A stretch of 64,000 nucleotides of DNA, from the NCBI RefSeq assembly GCF_003675325.1, contig NZ_CP033073.1, forward strand, positions 682,001 to 746,000, written 5' to 3'. A program made the position numbers and the translations under genes. The stretch is from Streptomyces dangxiongensis. Its GTDB lineage: Bacteria > Actinomycetota > Actinomycetes > Streptomycetales > Streptomycetaceae. Positions 1 through 10,100 of this stretch are shown one piece after another. Positions within the stretch are counted from its first letter, which is position 1. The number at the start of each line of letters is the position of its first letter. The notes under the pieces are model-generated. The model searched no databases and was not told the origin of the DNA. It was given only the letters and a program-made list of their open reading frames with translations.

Positions 1-37
1 CCTCCTCGAAAGGTGGCATTACCTTCGCCTGTCAAGT

Positions 38-47
38 GAAGCGCTTC
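38..47. promoter_or_regulatory. Possible LacI-family operator
   Basis: GAAGCGCTTC is a perfect 10-base palindrome with the central CG typical of LacI-family operators controlling sugar genes in actinobacteria. It lies about 30 bases before the ATG of the sugar-binding-protein remnant at 77 and is followed by a second short palindrome, CTTCGAAG, at 53-60. The operator role is inferred from motif and position; no linked regulator is seen. Confidence 0.4.
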
Positions 48-76
48 GACAGCTTCGAAGGGGAAGGGCCGGCTCC

Positions 77-636
77 ATGAGTCATGAGTTGCACCGCAGA
101 AGGTTCGTCAGTGCAGCGGCCTCGGCCGCCGGTGCGGCCGCACTGACACCGCTGTCGTCCGCCTGCGGCGGTGGCGGACGACAGCGCACGGGCGCGAACA
201 CGAAAGCGGCCCTGCCGGCCTATGTGCCGAGAACACCGCACATCGCCCGCGGTTCGCAGGGCGCCCTCTTCTTCCAGTGGCGGCGGTCCCGGGCCGGCGC
301 CGGGACCTGGCACTCGGCGATGGTCCCGCACGCGGGTCCCGACAGCCGGTTCTTCCCCGAGGTCACGCAGACCGGCGGGCGGTCGCCCGGCTCGGCGAGC
401 TGGCGGGTTCGACGGTCACCGCGTCGGTGGCCGTGCTGGACGACCCGGGCGAGCGGACACGTCGACGGCCGCATGCACGCCCGGCTCTGCGGTTGTCCCG
501 CCGGGCCGCCGCGCGAGGCGCTGGGCATCCGTGTCGAGGAGTACCGGCCGCACCGGACCCCGGGGATGACCTGCTGACCGGTGCACTCGCGCGCGAACTG
601 CCGCCCGGCGGCCGCGCGGTGCTGCGCAGGCCGTGA
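77..636 (+). pseudogene. Sugar-binding lipoprotein N-terminus fused to GH42 beta-galactosidase remnant
   Basis: The first 50 or so residues read as the start of an exported ABC sugar-binding lipoprotein: an RRR Tat-like motif, an Ala-rich hydrophobic stretch, a lipobox ending SSAC, then AALPAYVP, which I know from Streptomyces sugar-binding proteins. Near position 245 the sequence switches to GH42 beta-galactosidase features: ALFFQWRRSRAGAGTWHSAM and VPHAGPDSRFF. After about position 378 the homology continues in another frame (LGELAGSTVTASVAVLDD), then returns (GIRVEEYRP). The binding domain and the galactosidase catalytic barrel are both absent. This is a deletion scar joining two genes of one sugar-uptake/hydrolysis cluster, followed by frameshifts. 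It should encode no working enzyme. Confidence 0.75.
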
Positions 637-640
637 CGTT

Positions 641-656
641 CCGGACCGCCGTCCGG
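641..656. other. Short inverted repeat between GH42 remnant and GH43 gene
   Basis: CCGGAC at 641-646 and GTCCGG at 651-656 form a six-base stem with a four-base loop, immediately after the last stop of the remnant and about 30 bases before the GH43 start. It could be a weak terminator or an operator. No T-rich tail follows. Confidence 0.3.
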
Positions 657-684
657 CGGTTCACCTGACGAAAGGACAGAAGGG

Positions 685-2196
685 GTGCCCCTTCACGACC
701 GGACCGCGCGCGCGGCCAACCCCGTGATCCCCGGCTTCCACCCGGATCCCAGCGTCTGCCGCGTCGGCGACGACTACTACCTCGCGTGCTCCAGTTTCGA
801 GTACTTCCCCGGCGTGCCCCTCTTCCACAGCCGCGACCTGATGCACTGGACACAGATCGGCAACGCCCTGGACCGGCCGGACCAACTGCGTCTGCCCGCC
901 GGCATGCCGTCCTCCGGCGGGATCTACGCCCCCAACCTGCGCCACCACGACGGACGCTTCTGGCTGATCGTCACCAACGTGAGCGAGGACGGCGGCAACC
1001 TGATCGTCACGGCGACCGACCCCGCCGGACCGTGGTCGGATCCCGTACGGGTCACGGGGGTGACCGGCATCGATCCCGACCTGGCCTGGGACGAGGACGG
1101 CACCTGCTGGTGCACGTTCGCCGGCGTCGCGCAGGTCCGTATCGACCCGTACACCGGGCAGACGTACGGAACACCGCACAAGCTGTGGTCCGGCACGCCG
1201 GGTGCCAAGGCCCCTGAGGCACCGCATCTCTACCGGATCGGTGACTACTGGTACCTGCTCATCGCCGAGGGCGGCACCGAACGCGGCCACGGCGTGTCGA
1301 TCGCCCGCGGCCGTACACCCAGCGGCCCGTTCGAGCCGTGCCCGGCCAATCCCGTCCTCACCCACCGCAGCACCGACCACCCCGTCCAGAACACCGGCCA
1401 CGCGGACCTGGTGCAGGCGGCCGACGGCTCCTGGTGGACGATCCTGCTCGGCGTCCGGCCGCGCGGCGGCACCCCCGGCTGGCACGTACTCGGCCGGGAG
1501 ACCTTCCTGGCCCCGGTGACCTGGGAGGACGGCTGGCCGGTGGTCGGCGACGTCGCCCTGGAACCGGCCGCACCGCCGTGGCCGCTCGTCCCCGGGCCCG
1601 TCGAGGAGCGGCGGGACGACTTCGACCTCAGCGAGCTGCGGCCGACCTGGATCTCCGTGCGGGACCGGCCCGCCGAGCACTGCACCACCAAGGAGCGCCC
1701 CGGATGGCTGACGCTCCGCGCGCGGGGCGCGTCCCTGGACGAGCCCGACGTGGTGTTCACCGGCCGGCGTCAGCAGCACCTGTCTTGCCGGGCGCGCACC
1801 CTGGTCGATCCCTCCGAGGGGCGCGGCGGCCTCGCCGTCCGGCTGGACGAGCGGCACCACTACGTCATCGAGGCATCCGGCACGGAGGTGCGGGTGGTCG
1901 CGCGCGTCGGGTCCCTGCGCACGGTCGTGGCCGCACGGCCCGTACCCGCCGGGACCGTGGTCCTGGGCGTCACGGTCGGCGACCCACCGCTTCCGCACGG
2001 GGCGTGCACCGGACCGGACATCGTCTCCCTCGGTCTCCAGGAACCCGACGGCACCTTCACCGTGCTCGCGGCGCTGGACGGCCGCTACCTGTCGTCCGAG
2101 GTCGCCGGCGGTTTCACCGGCCGCGTCATCGGCATGTACGCCGCGGCGGGCATCGTCCACTTCGACTGGTTCGACTACGAGCCCCTCGACGGCTGA
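685..2196 (+). CDS. Glycoside hydrolase family 43 beta-xylosidase/alpha-arabinofuranosidase
   Basis: A 503-residue GH43 enzyme expected to hydrolyse xylo-oligosaccharides or arabinose side chains. It has no signal peptide, so it probably acts in the cytoplasm on imported oligosaccharides. The three catalytic acids of the five-blade propeller are visible: base D21 in HPDPS, modulator D130 in GIDPD and acid E178 in KAPEAPHLYR. After about residue 310 comes the beta-sandwich domain typical of XynB3-like GH43 enzymes. The GTG start is chosen because AAAGGACAGAAGG sits just upstream. It is the only intact glycosidase in a locus where both neighbours are remnants. Xylosidase versus arabinofuranosidase cannot be decided from sequence alone. 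Confidence 0.93.
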   Translation: MPLHDRTARAANPVIPGFHPDPSVCRVGDDYYLACSSFEYFPGVPLFHSRDLMHWTQIGNALDRPDQLRLPAGMPSSGGIYAPNLRHHDGRFWLIVTNVSEDGGNLIVTATDPAGPWSDPVRVTGVTGIDPDLAWDEDGTCWCTFAGVAQVRIDPYTGQTYGTPHKLWSGTPGAKAPEAPHLYRIGDYWYLLIAEGGTERGHGVSIARGRTPSGPFEPCPANPVLTHRSTDHPVQNTGHADLVQAADGSWWTILLGVRPRGGTPGWHVLGRETFLAPVTWEDGWPVVGDVALEPAAPPWPLVPGPVEERRDDFDLSELRPTWISVRDRPAEHCTTKERPGWLTLRARGASLDEPDVVFTGRRQQHLSCRARTLVDPSEGRGGLAVRLDERHHYVIEASGTEVRVVARVGSLRTVVAARPVPAGTVVLGVTVGDPPLPHGACTGPDIVSLGLQEPDGTFTVLAALDGRYLSSEVAGGFTGRVIGMYAAAGIVHFDWFDYEPLDG

Positions 2197-2404
2197 ACGC
2201 CCCTCCCCCGCCGACGAGGAGGCAGGTGGCTCATCCACGGCCCCACGGGAGACGACATCCGGCCTCGCCCTGCACAGCGTCGACGGCAGGCACGTGAGCC
2301 GTCGACCGAAGGGACCTCACCGGCAGGCGTGGCCGGCAGCGGCGGCTCGTCGCCGCGTGACCACGGTTCGGATCATCCGCACCCTCGACCGAAAGGACGA
2401 CACG

Positions 2405-2879
2405 GTGAAGGTCATCGGGAACATACGACAACGCGCGCACCGGCGCGCTCAGGGCCCCGGGCGGCTGGCGGCACTGCTGCTGGGGCTCCTCGTCGTCCTG
2501 GGGCTGCCGGGCGGAACCGCGTTCGCCGCGGCCGGCGGGGCGCACCCGGCACGGCCGGCGGTCCGGGTGCCGGCCGCCGCCATGGACGCCGTCGCCGCCA
2601 GCCGTCCCCACGCAGTTCCGCGGTGACCGGCTGGCGACCATGGAGGCCGAGTACGCCGACGGCGGCAACGCCGGCCAGGCCGACTGGACTCCGTACCAGG
2701 AGTTCAACCGGGCCTTCTCGCCGGACTACGAGGGCGGCAGGATCACCCTCACCCCCGACTTCCTGAACGCGCCGCTCGACGGCGCACCGGTGACACTGAC
2801 CTTCCACTTCTGGAGCGGAGCCACGGTCACGTACCACGTCACGAAATCCGGAAGCTCGGTCACCGGCACGACGTCCTGA
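2405..2879 (+). pseudogene. GH5 cellulase remnant lacking the catalytic domain
   Basis: A GTG start with AAAGGAC upstream opens a secretion signal (basic stretch, hydrophobic LLLGLLVVLGL core, AFAAAGG cleavage region) and then PAAAMDAVAA, the usual lead-in to the GWNLGN start of Streptomyces GH5 endoglucanases. Instead of the catalytic barrel, within about 15 bases near 2600 the sequence jumps to the C-terminal region in a different frame: PTQFRGDRLATMEAEYADGG and, near the end, LTFHFWSGATVTYHV, ending at 2879. That tail resembles the beta-sandwich tail of these cellulases. Roughly 400 residues are missing and the join is out of frame, so the product would end after MDAVAASRPHAVPR. This is a clear internal deletion. 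Confidence 0.75.
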
Positions 2880-3161
2880 CCGACCGGACCCTTCCCCTGG
2901 CCACCCGCACCGCGGACGGCCAGGGCACACCCGTGCCGTCGCCCGTCCTCACTCCTCCTGCGGCGGAGCCGTGCTCGCGGTCGGCGCGCTCCACGACAGT
3001 GGCTTCGGGTACGGCAGCTCGAAGCCGGAGATGTGGGGCGTGGGGCGCGCCAAGGTCGGGGCGTGGAAGGCCGAGAGCGGGTACGTCCTCCGCGGAGGCG
3101 ACTACCCGCGCCGGCACTTCATCCCAAGGCCCCGCTCGGCCCCGGCTCGGCGTCGGCCGGC
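2880..3161 (+). other. Intergenic stretch with an unidentified coding-like remnant
   Basis: Between the cellulase remnant and the anti-sigma kinase, the plus strand from about 2950 to 3140 reads without stops through GALHDSGFGYGSSKPEMWGV and KVGAWKAESGYVLRGGDYP. The codon bias looks coding, but the stretch lacks a convincing start and I do not recognise a family. It may be the tail of another deleted gene. Confidence 0.3.
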
Positions 3162-3566
3162 TCAGGAGTCGAGTGCGAGTTCGGCCCAGACCGTCTTACC
3201 GGGATGGTGTGGGGTGACGCCCCAGCGTTGGGCGAGCCGTTCCAGGAGCTGGAGGCCGAAGCCGCCGGGTTCGGTGGACCCGGTGGGACGCGTCCGGGGC
3301 CGGCGGTCGCTGTGGTCGCTGACGGCGATGCGCAGCAGCCGGCCGTTCCAGGTGACCCGGATCAGGGGCGAGCCGGCGCCGTGACGGATGGCGTTGGTGA
3401 TCAGTTCCGAGACGAGCAGTTCGGCTGTCTGGACCACCCGGTGCCGGCACAGCGGTTCACCGAAACCCTGCACACAGTCACGCGTCCAGTGCCGGGCAAC
3501 GGCAATGCTCGCCGTGACCGCGGGGAAACTGGCCTCGCAGGCCGGGATGGTCGGTTCGCCGTGCAC
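3162..3566 (-). CDS. RsbW-like ATP-binding anti-sigma kinase
   Basis: A small GHKL-ATPase protein of about 134 residues. The ATP-binding signature is clear: the N box ELLVSELITNAIRHG, a D-containing region SDHSDRRPR, the G2 box GGFGLQLLERLAQRWGV and GKTVWAEL at the end. Such proteins bind a sigma factor or phosphorylate a STAS antagonist on Ser/Thr. The GTG at 3566 is preferred over an upstream ATG at 3635 because GGAGGA precedes it at proper spacing. It is the last gene of the minus-strand partner-switching cluster, about 200 bases beyond the SpoIIE phosphatase, and plausibly acts on the STAS proteins encoded upstream. No sigma-factor gene is adjacent. Confidence 0.85.
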   Translation of the reverse strand: MHGEPTIPACEASFPAVTASIAVARHWTRDCVQGFGEPLCRHRVVQTAELLVSELITNAIRHGAGSPLIRVTWNGRLLRIAVSDHSDRRPRTRPTGSTEPGGFGLQLLERLAQRWGVTPHHPGKTVWAELALDS

Positions 3567-3764
3567 GAGAATCCTCCAGCGGGGGCGGTGCCGTGCTCCT
3601 GTGCCATGCCGGTCGGCGTGCTGCGCGGCCGGCACTCATCTGCCGGGTACCCAGGCCTGACCGGTGAATCATCCGTATCCGCCAGGTGAGCGGCGAATAC
3701 CGTGACCGGTCGTCCACCGCACCATGGTCACGGCCGGTGGGCGGGCGGGGCCCCGTCCCCGTCG

Positions 3765-5984
3765 TCAGTCGCGGCCCGGTGCCGGCTCGCCGGCGGTGAT
3801 GACCAGAGCGGCCTGGTCGTCCTCCACGTTGCCGCCGTCCACGAAGCCGCGGACGTCTTCGGCCACGGTCCGTACGATATCGGTCGCGGTCGGCCGGCGC
3901 GGGGCGGAGGCGAGTGCCTCGGCCAGCCGGGTGTCGCCGTACTGTTCGGTGCCGGTGGTCCGGCACTCGGTGATGCCGTCGGTGTACAGCAGGAGGCTCT
4001 CACCGGGGCGGAGCGTGAGACGGCGGGCGGTGAGCCTGGGCGGGATGCCGATGCCGAGCAGTCCGCCGGACGTCTCGACCGTGTCGACCCTGTGGTCGGT
4101 GTCCAGCAGCAGGGGCAGCGTGTGGCCGGCCCGGACCAGACTCATGGTGAGTCCGTCGGGGGCCGGTGCGAGGTGGCCGTAGACGAGGGTCACGAATCCG
4201 TTGTTCTGGTGGACGTGGCGGTCGTTCAGCGCCTTGTCGACCGCCTTGACGACGTCGACCGGGTCGTCGAACAGCGGGGCGACGGCGCGGGCGGTGTGGC
4301 GGACCAGGGCGGTCGTGGTGGCGGCCACGGCGCCACGTCCGCAGACGTCGCCGAGGATGAAGCCCCAGCTACCGTCGCCGCGGGCGAAGACGTCGTAGAA
4401 GTCCCCGCCGATCTCCAGCCCTTCACCGGCCGGGTGGTAGAAGGCGGCGAGCTGGGCGCCGGGGACGTCCGGCAGGTCGGGCAGCAGCAGGCCGGTCTGG
4501 AGGTCGCGGGCGAGTGCGGCGCGCTGCGTGTACTGGCGGGCGTTGCGGGCGGCCGAGGCGGCACGGCGGGCGAGTTCCTCCGCCAGCGCGACCCGGTGGC
4601 CGTCGAAGGGGGTCTCGCCCGTGGACAGCAGGGTCAGCGCGCCGAAGGGCCGCCCGCGGTCCACGAGCGGCACGCAGATGTAGCCGGTGACGCCCAGATC
4701 GCGCCAGGGGCCGGGCCCGGTCGGGGTACGGCGTGCCACTTCGGTCACGCCGGAGGCCAGGACGCGGGCGACGGGGTCGTCCTCGGCGTCGTGGGCCGGT
4801 GTGTGGGCGGCGACCGCTTCGCGGGCGTCCTCGGTCGGGGCCGCGGTCGCCACCCGCTGCACGCGTCCGGCCTCCATGACGTCGACCGCCGCCAGGGGGG
4901 CCAGGGCCGGGCTGGCCAGGGTGGCCAGGCGTTTCAGGGTCTGCGTCTCGTCCAGTCGGCCGGCCAGGGACGTGCTGGCGGCCAGCAGGAAGGCGAGGTC
5001 GTCGCGGGCGGCCTTCTCCCGTGCGTCCGCCGCCCGCCGTGCCTGTTCGGCCTGGTGCCGTTCGATGGCCAGGGCGGCGGTGTCGGCGAAGACGCGGGCC
5101 AGGGCCAGGTCGGTGTCCTGGGGGGCTCTCGGGGTGCGGTGGTACATGGCGAAGGTGCCGAGCAGCCGGCCGTCACGGGCGAGGATCGGCGTCGACCAGC
5201 AGGCGGCCAGTCCCGCCTGGCCGGCCAGGTCTCGGAAGTCGTCCCACAGGGGGTCGCCGGTGATGTCGCTGACGATCACGTTCTGACGTCGGTGGGCGGC
5301 GGTGCCGCAGGAGCCCACGCCTTCGCCGGTGGCGATGCCGTCGATGGCCTGGTTGTAGAAGTCGGGCAGGCTCGGGGCCGCGCCGTGGCGCAGGTGACGG
5401 CCGTCCGCGTCGGCCAGGAGCACCGAGACGAGCACCTCGGGACAGAGTTCCTCGATCGTCCGGCACATGCCGTCCAGCACGTCCGGCAGCGGCGCCTGGC
5501 GGGCGATCTGCTCCAGCAGCGCACGCTGCTCGGCCGCCAGCCGCCGGGCGTGCTTGACCTGGGTCGTCTCCACGCCGATCATCCGCACGCCGATGACGTT
5601 GCCACCGGTGTCGCGGCGGGCCTCGTAGGTGAAGTCGAAGTACGCCTCGCGGGCGTCCTCCCCGACACCGAGGACGACCCGGACGTCGCGCCCGACGTGC
5701 CGCTCCCCCGACCGGTACACCTGGTCCAGGAGTCTGATGAAGCCCTGGGTGGTCAGCTCCGGCATGAGCTCCCCCAACGGCACACCGGTGCGTTCCCTCC
5801 CTCCGCCGCCGATCGCCGCGAAGAAGGCCGGGTTCGCCGCCTCCAGTACGTGCGCGGGGCCCGCCATGGACGCGAACAGCGCGGTCGACGTGCCGAACAG
5901 CAGCGACAGGTCCTCGTCCGTGTCGCGCACCGCTCCGCTTCCTCGCACTTCGCTCGTCAGCCGCCGCTCACGCTCAGCCGTCAT
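3765..5984 (-). CDS. PAS-GAF-GAF-SpoIIE protein serine phosphatase
   Basis: A 739-residue cytoplasmic PP2C-type phosphatase expected to dephosphorylate STAS anti-anti-sigma proteins. Domains in order: PAS (about 33-140), a first GAF (150-310), a second GAF (330-485), a short linker helix and the SpoIIE catalytic domain (510-735) with metal-binding GGDFYD (526-531), GDVCGRG (545-551), LLYTDGITE and the distal DDQAALV. The open frame extends upstream to 6239, but the ATG at 5984 has GAGGGGGG ahead of it and the domain homology begins just after, so the longer N-terminus is rejected. The sensory part could respond to a ligand or redox signal. It lies between two STAS genes upstream and an RsbW-like kinase downstream. 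Confidence 0.9.
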   Translation of the reverse strand: MTAERERRLTSEVRGSGAVRDTDEDLSLLFGTSTALFASMAGPAHVLEAANPAFFAAIGGGGRERTGVPLGELMPELTTQGFIRLLDQVYRSGERHVGRDVRVVLGVGEDAREAYFDFTYEARRDTGGNVIGVRMIGVETTQVKHARRLAAEQRALLEQIARQAPLPDVLDGMCRTIEELCPEVLVSVLLADADGRHLRHGAAPSLPDFYNQAIDGIATGEGVGSCGTAAHRRQNVIVSDITGDPLWDDFRDLAGQAGLAACWSTPILARDGRLLGTFAMYHRTPRAPQDTDLALARVFADTAALAIERHQAEQARRAADAREKAARDDLAFLLAASTSLAGRLDETQTLKRLATLASPALAPLAAVDVMEAGRVQRVATAAPTEDAREAVAAHTPAHDAEDDPVARVLASGVTEVARRTPTGPGPWRDLGVTGYICVPLVDRGRPFGALTLLSTGETPFDGHRVALAEELARRAASAARNARQYTQRAALARDLQTGLLLPDLPDVPGAQLAAFYHPAGEGLEIGGDFYDVFARGDGSWGFILGDVCGRGAVAATTTALVRHTARAVAPLFDDPVDVVKAVDKALNDRHVHQNNGFVTLVYGHLAPAPDGLTMSLVRAGHTLPLLLDTDHRVDTVETSGGLLGIGIPPRLTARRLTLRPGESLLLYTDGITECRTTGTEQYGDTRLAEALASAPRRPTATDIVRTVAEDVRGFVDGGNVEDDQAALVITAGEPAPGRD

Positions 5985-6220
5985 CTCGCCCCCCCTCGCC
6001 GGCCGTCCGTCCCGAACGCCGGGCAGGACATCATCGCGCACGGCATCGGTCAATGCCTCACGCAAGGTCGTATGCACCGGATGGCCTGGTCCACACCTCT
6101 GGGAGGGTGGCCGGGACACCACACTCCCAGCCGCTCCACCGCTCGCGGACGCGGATGCGCCGTTCATCGAACTGCTCCTTCCTGGCCGGCACCACCGCAT
6201 GCGTGGTGCCGGCGGGGGCG

Positions 6221-6628
6221 TCAGCCGGACGTCCCGCATTTCCCATCCGGGCTGCCGGACGCGCCGCCCGCGTCCTGACCGGCCAGCGCGTCGGCAACCG
6301 TCACGTGGACCGGCAGCAACTGGGAGATGCCGGTCATGGTGATCATGCGCATGAGGCGGTCGGGGACGGCGGCCAGGCAGAGCGAACCGCCCGCCTCGCG
6401 AGTCGAGTGCAGGAGGCCGATGAGGGTGCTGAGGCCGGTGGAGTCGACGAAGTCGACCTGTGCCAGGTCCAGGACCAGATGCGGGGCACCCTGTCCCACG
6501 GCGGCCAGGGCACGCCCGCGCAGAATGGACGCCGTATGGAGGTCCACATCCCCGGCGACGGCGACGACGGCACTGCGCTCGCCGGTGTACTGGACGGTCA
6601 CGTGGAGGGTGTCGGTCACGTTGGTCAT
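6221..6628 (-). CDS. STAS-domain anti-anti-sigma factor
   Basis: A 135-residue RsbV/SpoIIAA-like protein. The key motif VDFVDSTGLSTLIGLLH contains the Ser that the partner kinase phosphorylates. The core AGDVDLHTA near the N-terminus and LVLDLAQ before the motif are typical. The ATG at 6628 has CAGGAGTG just upstream, so the longer frame to 6700 is not used. Phosphorylated and unphosphorylated forms would switch binding to an RsbW-like kinase; the SpoIIE proteins on either side are the candidate reactivating phosphatases. About 230 bases separate it from each neighbour, so it may have its own promoter. Confidence 0.9.
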   Translation of the reverse strand: MTNVTDTLHVTVQYTGERSAVVAVAGDVDLHTASILRGRALAAVGQGAPHLVLDLAQVDFVDSTGLSTLIGLLHSTREAGGSLCLAAVPDRLMRMITMTGISQLLPVHVTVADALAGQDAGGASGSPDGKCGTSG

Positions 6629-6861
6629 CACTCCTGGCCGGAATCTGGGCACTGCGATGGTATGCACGGTGACGGGTGCCGCCGTCGGCGGGGCGGGCAC
6701 CTGAGGGCCGGTGGGCCGATGTCGTCGCCGGCTCCGTCAGGCGGGCGGCCGGTGAGGCGTCGCCCCCGCCGACCGGGTCCGGGACGGTGAGGGGCAGCGG
6801 GCCTCGGCCGTCGGTGCCGTCGTGGCGGCCACGGGACCGGACCGGCCCGCTGCCGCACCGG

Positions 6862-7167
6862 TCACCGCGGTGGCGCTTCGTCGGGACCGCGGACGGTGGT
6901 CAGACCCGCCAGGCCCGAGACCGTGAGGACCGGCTCCAGCAGCGGAGGGGCGATGAGTTCCAGCCGGTCGGCATGGGCGAAGAGCACGCTCAGCCCGGCG
7001 CTGTCGAGGTAGCCCACCGCGGTCAGGTCCAGCACCAGGGGACCCGAACCGGCGTCGAGGGCGTCGGCCAGCGAGTCGACGTTGCTCATGTCGATCTCGC
7101 CGCTCACCGCGAGCCGTGGAGTTCCGTCCGGACGCCGGCCGGGGGTGAGAGTGAGGGGGGTGGTCAT
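6862..7167 (-). CDS. STAS-domain anti-anti-sigma factor coupled to hybrid kinase
   Basis: A 101-residue STAS protein with the phospho-acceptor motif VGYLDSAGLSVLFAH and the N-terminal core AVSGEIDMSNV. Its ATG shares one base with the TGA of the large kinase/phosphatase gene upstream (TGATG), so the two are translated together and probably work together. The likely partner is the RsbW-like domain at the end of that large protein, with the fused SpoIIE domain as phosphatase. It is shorter and more divergent than the STAS protein at 6221-6628. Confidence 0.9.
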   Translation of the reverse strand: MTTPLTLTPGRRPDGTPRLAVSGEIDMSNVDSLADALDAGSGPLVLDLTAVGYLDSAGLSVLFAHADRLELIAPPLLEPVLTVSGLAGLTTVRGPDEAPPR

Positions 7168-10100
7168 CAGGCGATCCTCATCTGCATGTCGACGGTGGTG
7201 CCGGACGGGCCGGGAGTGATGGTGACCTGTTGCATCATGGCGCGCATGAGGGCCACTCCCCGGCCGCGGTGGGCGTTTAGCTCGGGCTGCGGAACCTTCC
7301 ACCGGCCGCTGTCGGCGACCGTCAGGCGCAGGTTGTCGACGAGGGCTTCGGCGCGCAGCCGCACGGCTTCACCCGGGGCGTGCCGGTGACCGTGCTCGAT
7401 GGCGTTGGCACACGCCTCCCCGGCGGCGACGAGGACGTTCTGCACGGTGCTCGGGGGCAGCTCGCACTGGGCGAGCCAGCTCCGCAACGCGTTACGGACC
7501 GGTGCGAGCTGGGACGACTCCGCCGGGAAGGACATCTCCAACGGCGCCGGGTGGCGGTACAGCAGCAGGGCCACGTCGTCGTCGTAGCCACCGACGGGCG
7601 CGAGCCGCGTCATCACCTCGGTCGCGAGATCGTCGACCGGGACGTCGCGGCCGTCCTGCACGGCTTCGCCCGCCTGGTCGATCCCGGCGCTCAGCGGGCG
7701 CCGGCGGCGTTCGACGAGCCCGTCGGTGTACAGCAGCAGTGTGGCCCGCGCCGGCAGGATGCACGCACTCTGCGGGCGCTGCCTGCCCGGCCGTACGGCC
7801 AGGGGCACGGAACGCCCCTCGTCCAGCAGCCGGGTGGTGCCGTCCGCGTGCGCCAGGATGCCCGGCGGGTGTCCGGCGCTCGAGTAGGTCAGCTCCCCCG
7901 TGGCGGGATCGAGGACGCCGCAGAAAACGGTGGTGCACAGGGCGCCGGGGACACTCGCGGCGAACTGGTCGAGAGCCATCAGCGCCCGTGAGGGGTTCGG
8001 GTCCTGCAACATCAGCGCACGGCAGGCGCTGCGAAGCTGCCCCATCACGCTGGCCGCCTCCAGGCCCCGTCCGACGCAGTCGCCGACGACGATGCCGATC
8101 CGCCCATCCGGCAGGGCGACGGTGTCGTACCAGTCGCCGCCCACCTCCAGCGGGCGGGTGGCGGGCTCGTACCGCACGGCGAAGCCGTCCGGGAGCCGGG
8201 CCGGACCCAGGATGGCGCGTTGCAGCGCGATAGCGGTCTCCCGCTGCTGGTCGATCTGGTGCGCCCGCACCAGGCCCTGCACGAGGTGCCCGGCGAGCAG
8301 CGACAGCAGAAGCTGGTCCTCGTCGGTGAAGGGCCGCCGCTCGTCCAGATCGACCCACAGGGCCAGCGGGCCGTCGGGGTGTTCGAGCAGGACACCGGCG
8401 CCGTTGTGCTCGGCCACCGGTGTGAGCGGTGACCGGCGGCGCAGTCCGGCGAGCGCCTCCCGGCGCTCCGCGGGCAGTTCCTCCCACCGCAGGTCCGCGT
8501 CCGTGGCCGTCAGGGCCGGTACGTCACCCGGCCCGAAGACGGCGGCCACCACGCTCCGCGCGCGCCACAGGCCCTTCAGTTCGGCCAGGGCGCCGGACAG
8601 CGCCTCGGGGAGACTGGCGGCCCTGGACAGGGAGGTACTCAGCGCGGCCAGCGCCGTTTCGCGCTGGACGGCGTAGTGCTCCGCCGTGACATCACGGAAC
8701 GTTCCGACGGTGACCTGGCGGCCGGTGTCGGGGTCCTCGGCCTTGTTGTAGGTGACGGTCACCCACAGTTGATGGCCGTCACGGTGGATGACGGGGACCG
8801 TGTAGGAGCCCTGCTCGCGTTCCAGCAGGCCGGCGAAGGCGTCGCCGACCTGCCGGTGCGCCTCGGGTGCGACGGCGACGTCCGGCCACCACGGGTGGAT
8901 CGGGGCGTACGGAAGGTCCTCGGGGCCGTAGCCGAGGATGTCGGTGAAGGCGGTGTTGATCTCCACCACGGCGCCGGACACGTCGCAGACGAAGAACGCC
9001 TCCTGGAGGGAGTCGATGAGCGCGGTCCGCCACCGGAGGTGGTGGCTGCGCAGCCGCGCCAGTTCGACGTTCGCGCGCACGCGGGCCAGGAGTTCGGCGG
9101 CGGCGAACGGCTTGACCAGGTAGTCGTCGGCGCCCGCCTGCAGGCCCTCGATCGATGCCTCCTGCCCGGCGCGGGCCGACAGCAGCAGCACGGGCACCGA
9201 GGCCGTACGCGCTTCACCGCGCAGCCTCGACACCAGCTCCAGCCCGTCGAGGCGCGGCATCATCACGTCGCTGACGACGAGGTCGGGGGTGTCGCGGCGG
9301 ACGGCGTGGAGGGCTTCGAGCCCGTCGGTGACGGCGGTGACCTCGTACCCGGCTCCGGCCAGGATGCGTGTGAGGTACTCACGCATGTCGGCGTTGTCGT
9401 CCGCCACCAGCACCCGGGCGCTGACCGCGTGTCCGGGGCCGAGCGGGGTGCCGTTCACCTCGGTCCCCGCCACCGTGTCGTCGGCCGCCCTGCCGCTGTC
9501 GCGTCCGGGCAGCCACCGCATGGCCTCCTCGACGTAGGGGTCGGCGGAGGTGGACGCCACGGCGCCGCCCGCTTCCGTCGCCACGTACTCGGCGGGCAGA
9601 TGGGCGGTGCCGAACGGCACCCGGACGGTGAAGACGGTGCCCTCGCCCGCCGTGCTCTCGGCCGTGATCGTGCCGCCGTGCAGACCGACGAGTTCCCGTA
9701 CCAGGGCCAGTCCGATACCGCTGCCCTCGTTCGAGCGGGACCGGGCGTTCTCGATGCGGTGGAACCGCTCGAACAACCGGGGCATCTCCGCCTCCGGCAC
9801 ACCGATGCCACTGTCGGCGACGGTGACCACGGCATGCGTGTCCCCGGCCCGCACGCCCACCCGGACGGCGCCGTCGAAGGTGAACTTCAGCGCGTTGCTG
9901 AGCAGGTTGAGGACCACCTTCTCCCACATGCCGCGGTCGATGTACACCGGCTCGTCCAGGGGCGGGCAGTCCACGTCGAAGGCGAGCCCTGCCTTCTCCA
10001 CGGCCGAACGGAAGACGCTGGCCAGCTCGGCGGTCACCGCGGCCAGGTCGACCGGCTCGTAGCGGGCCTGCATGCGCCCGGCCTCGATGCGGGAGAAGTC

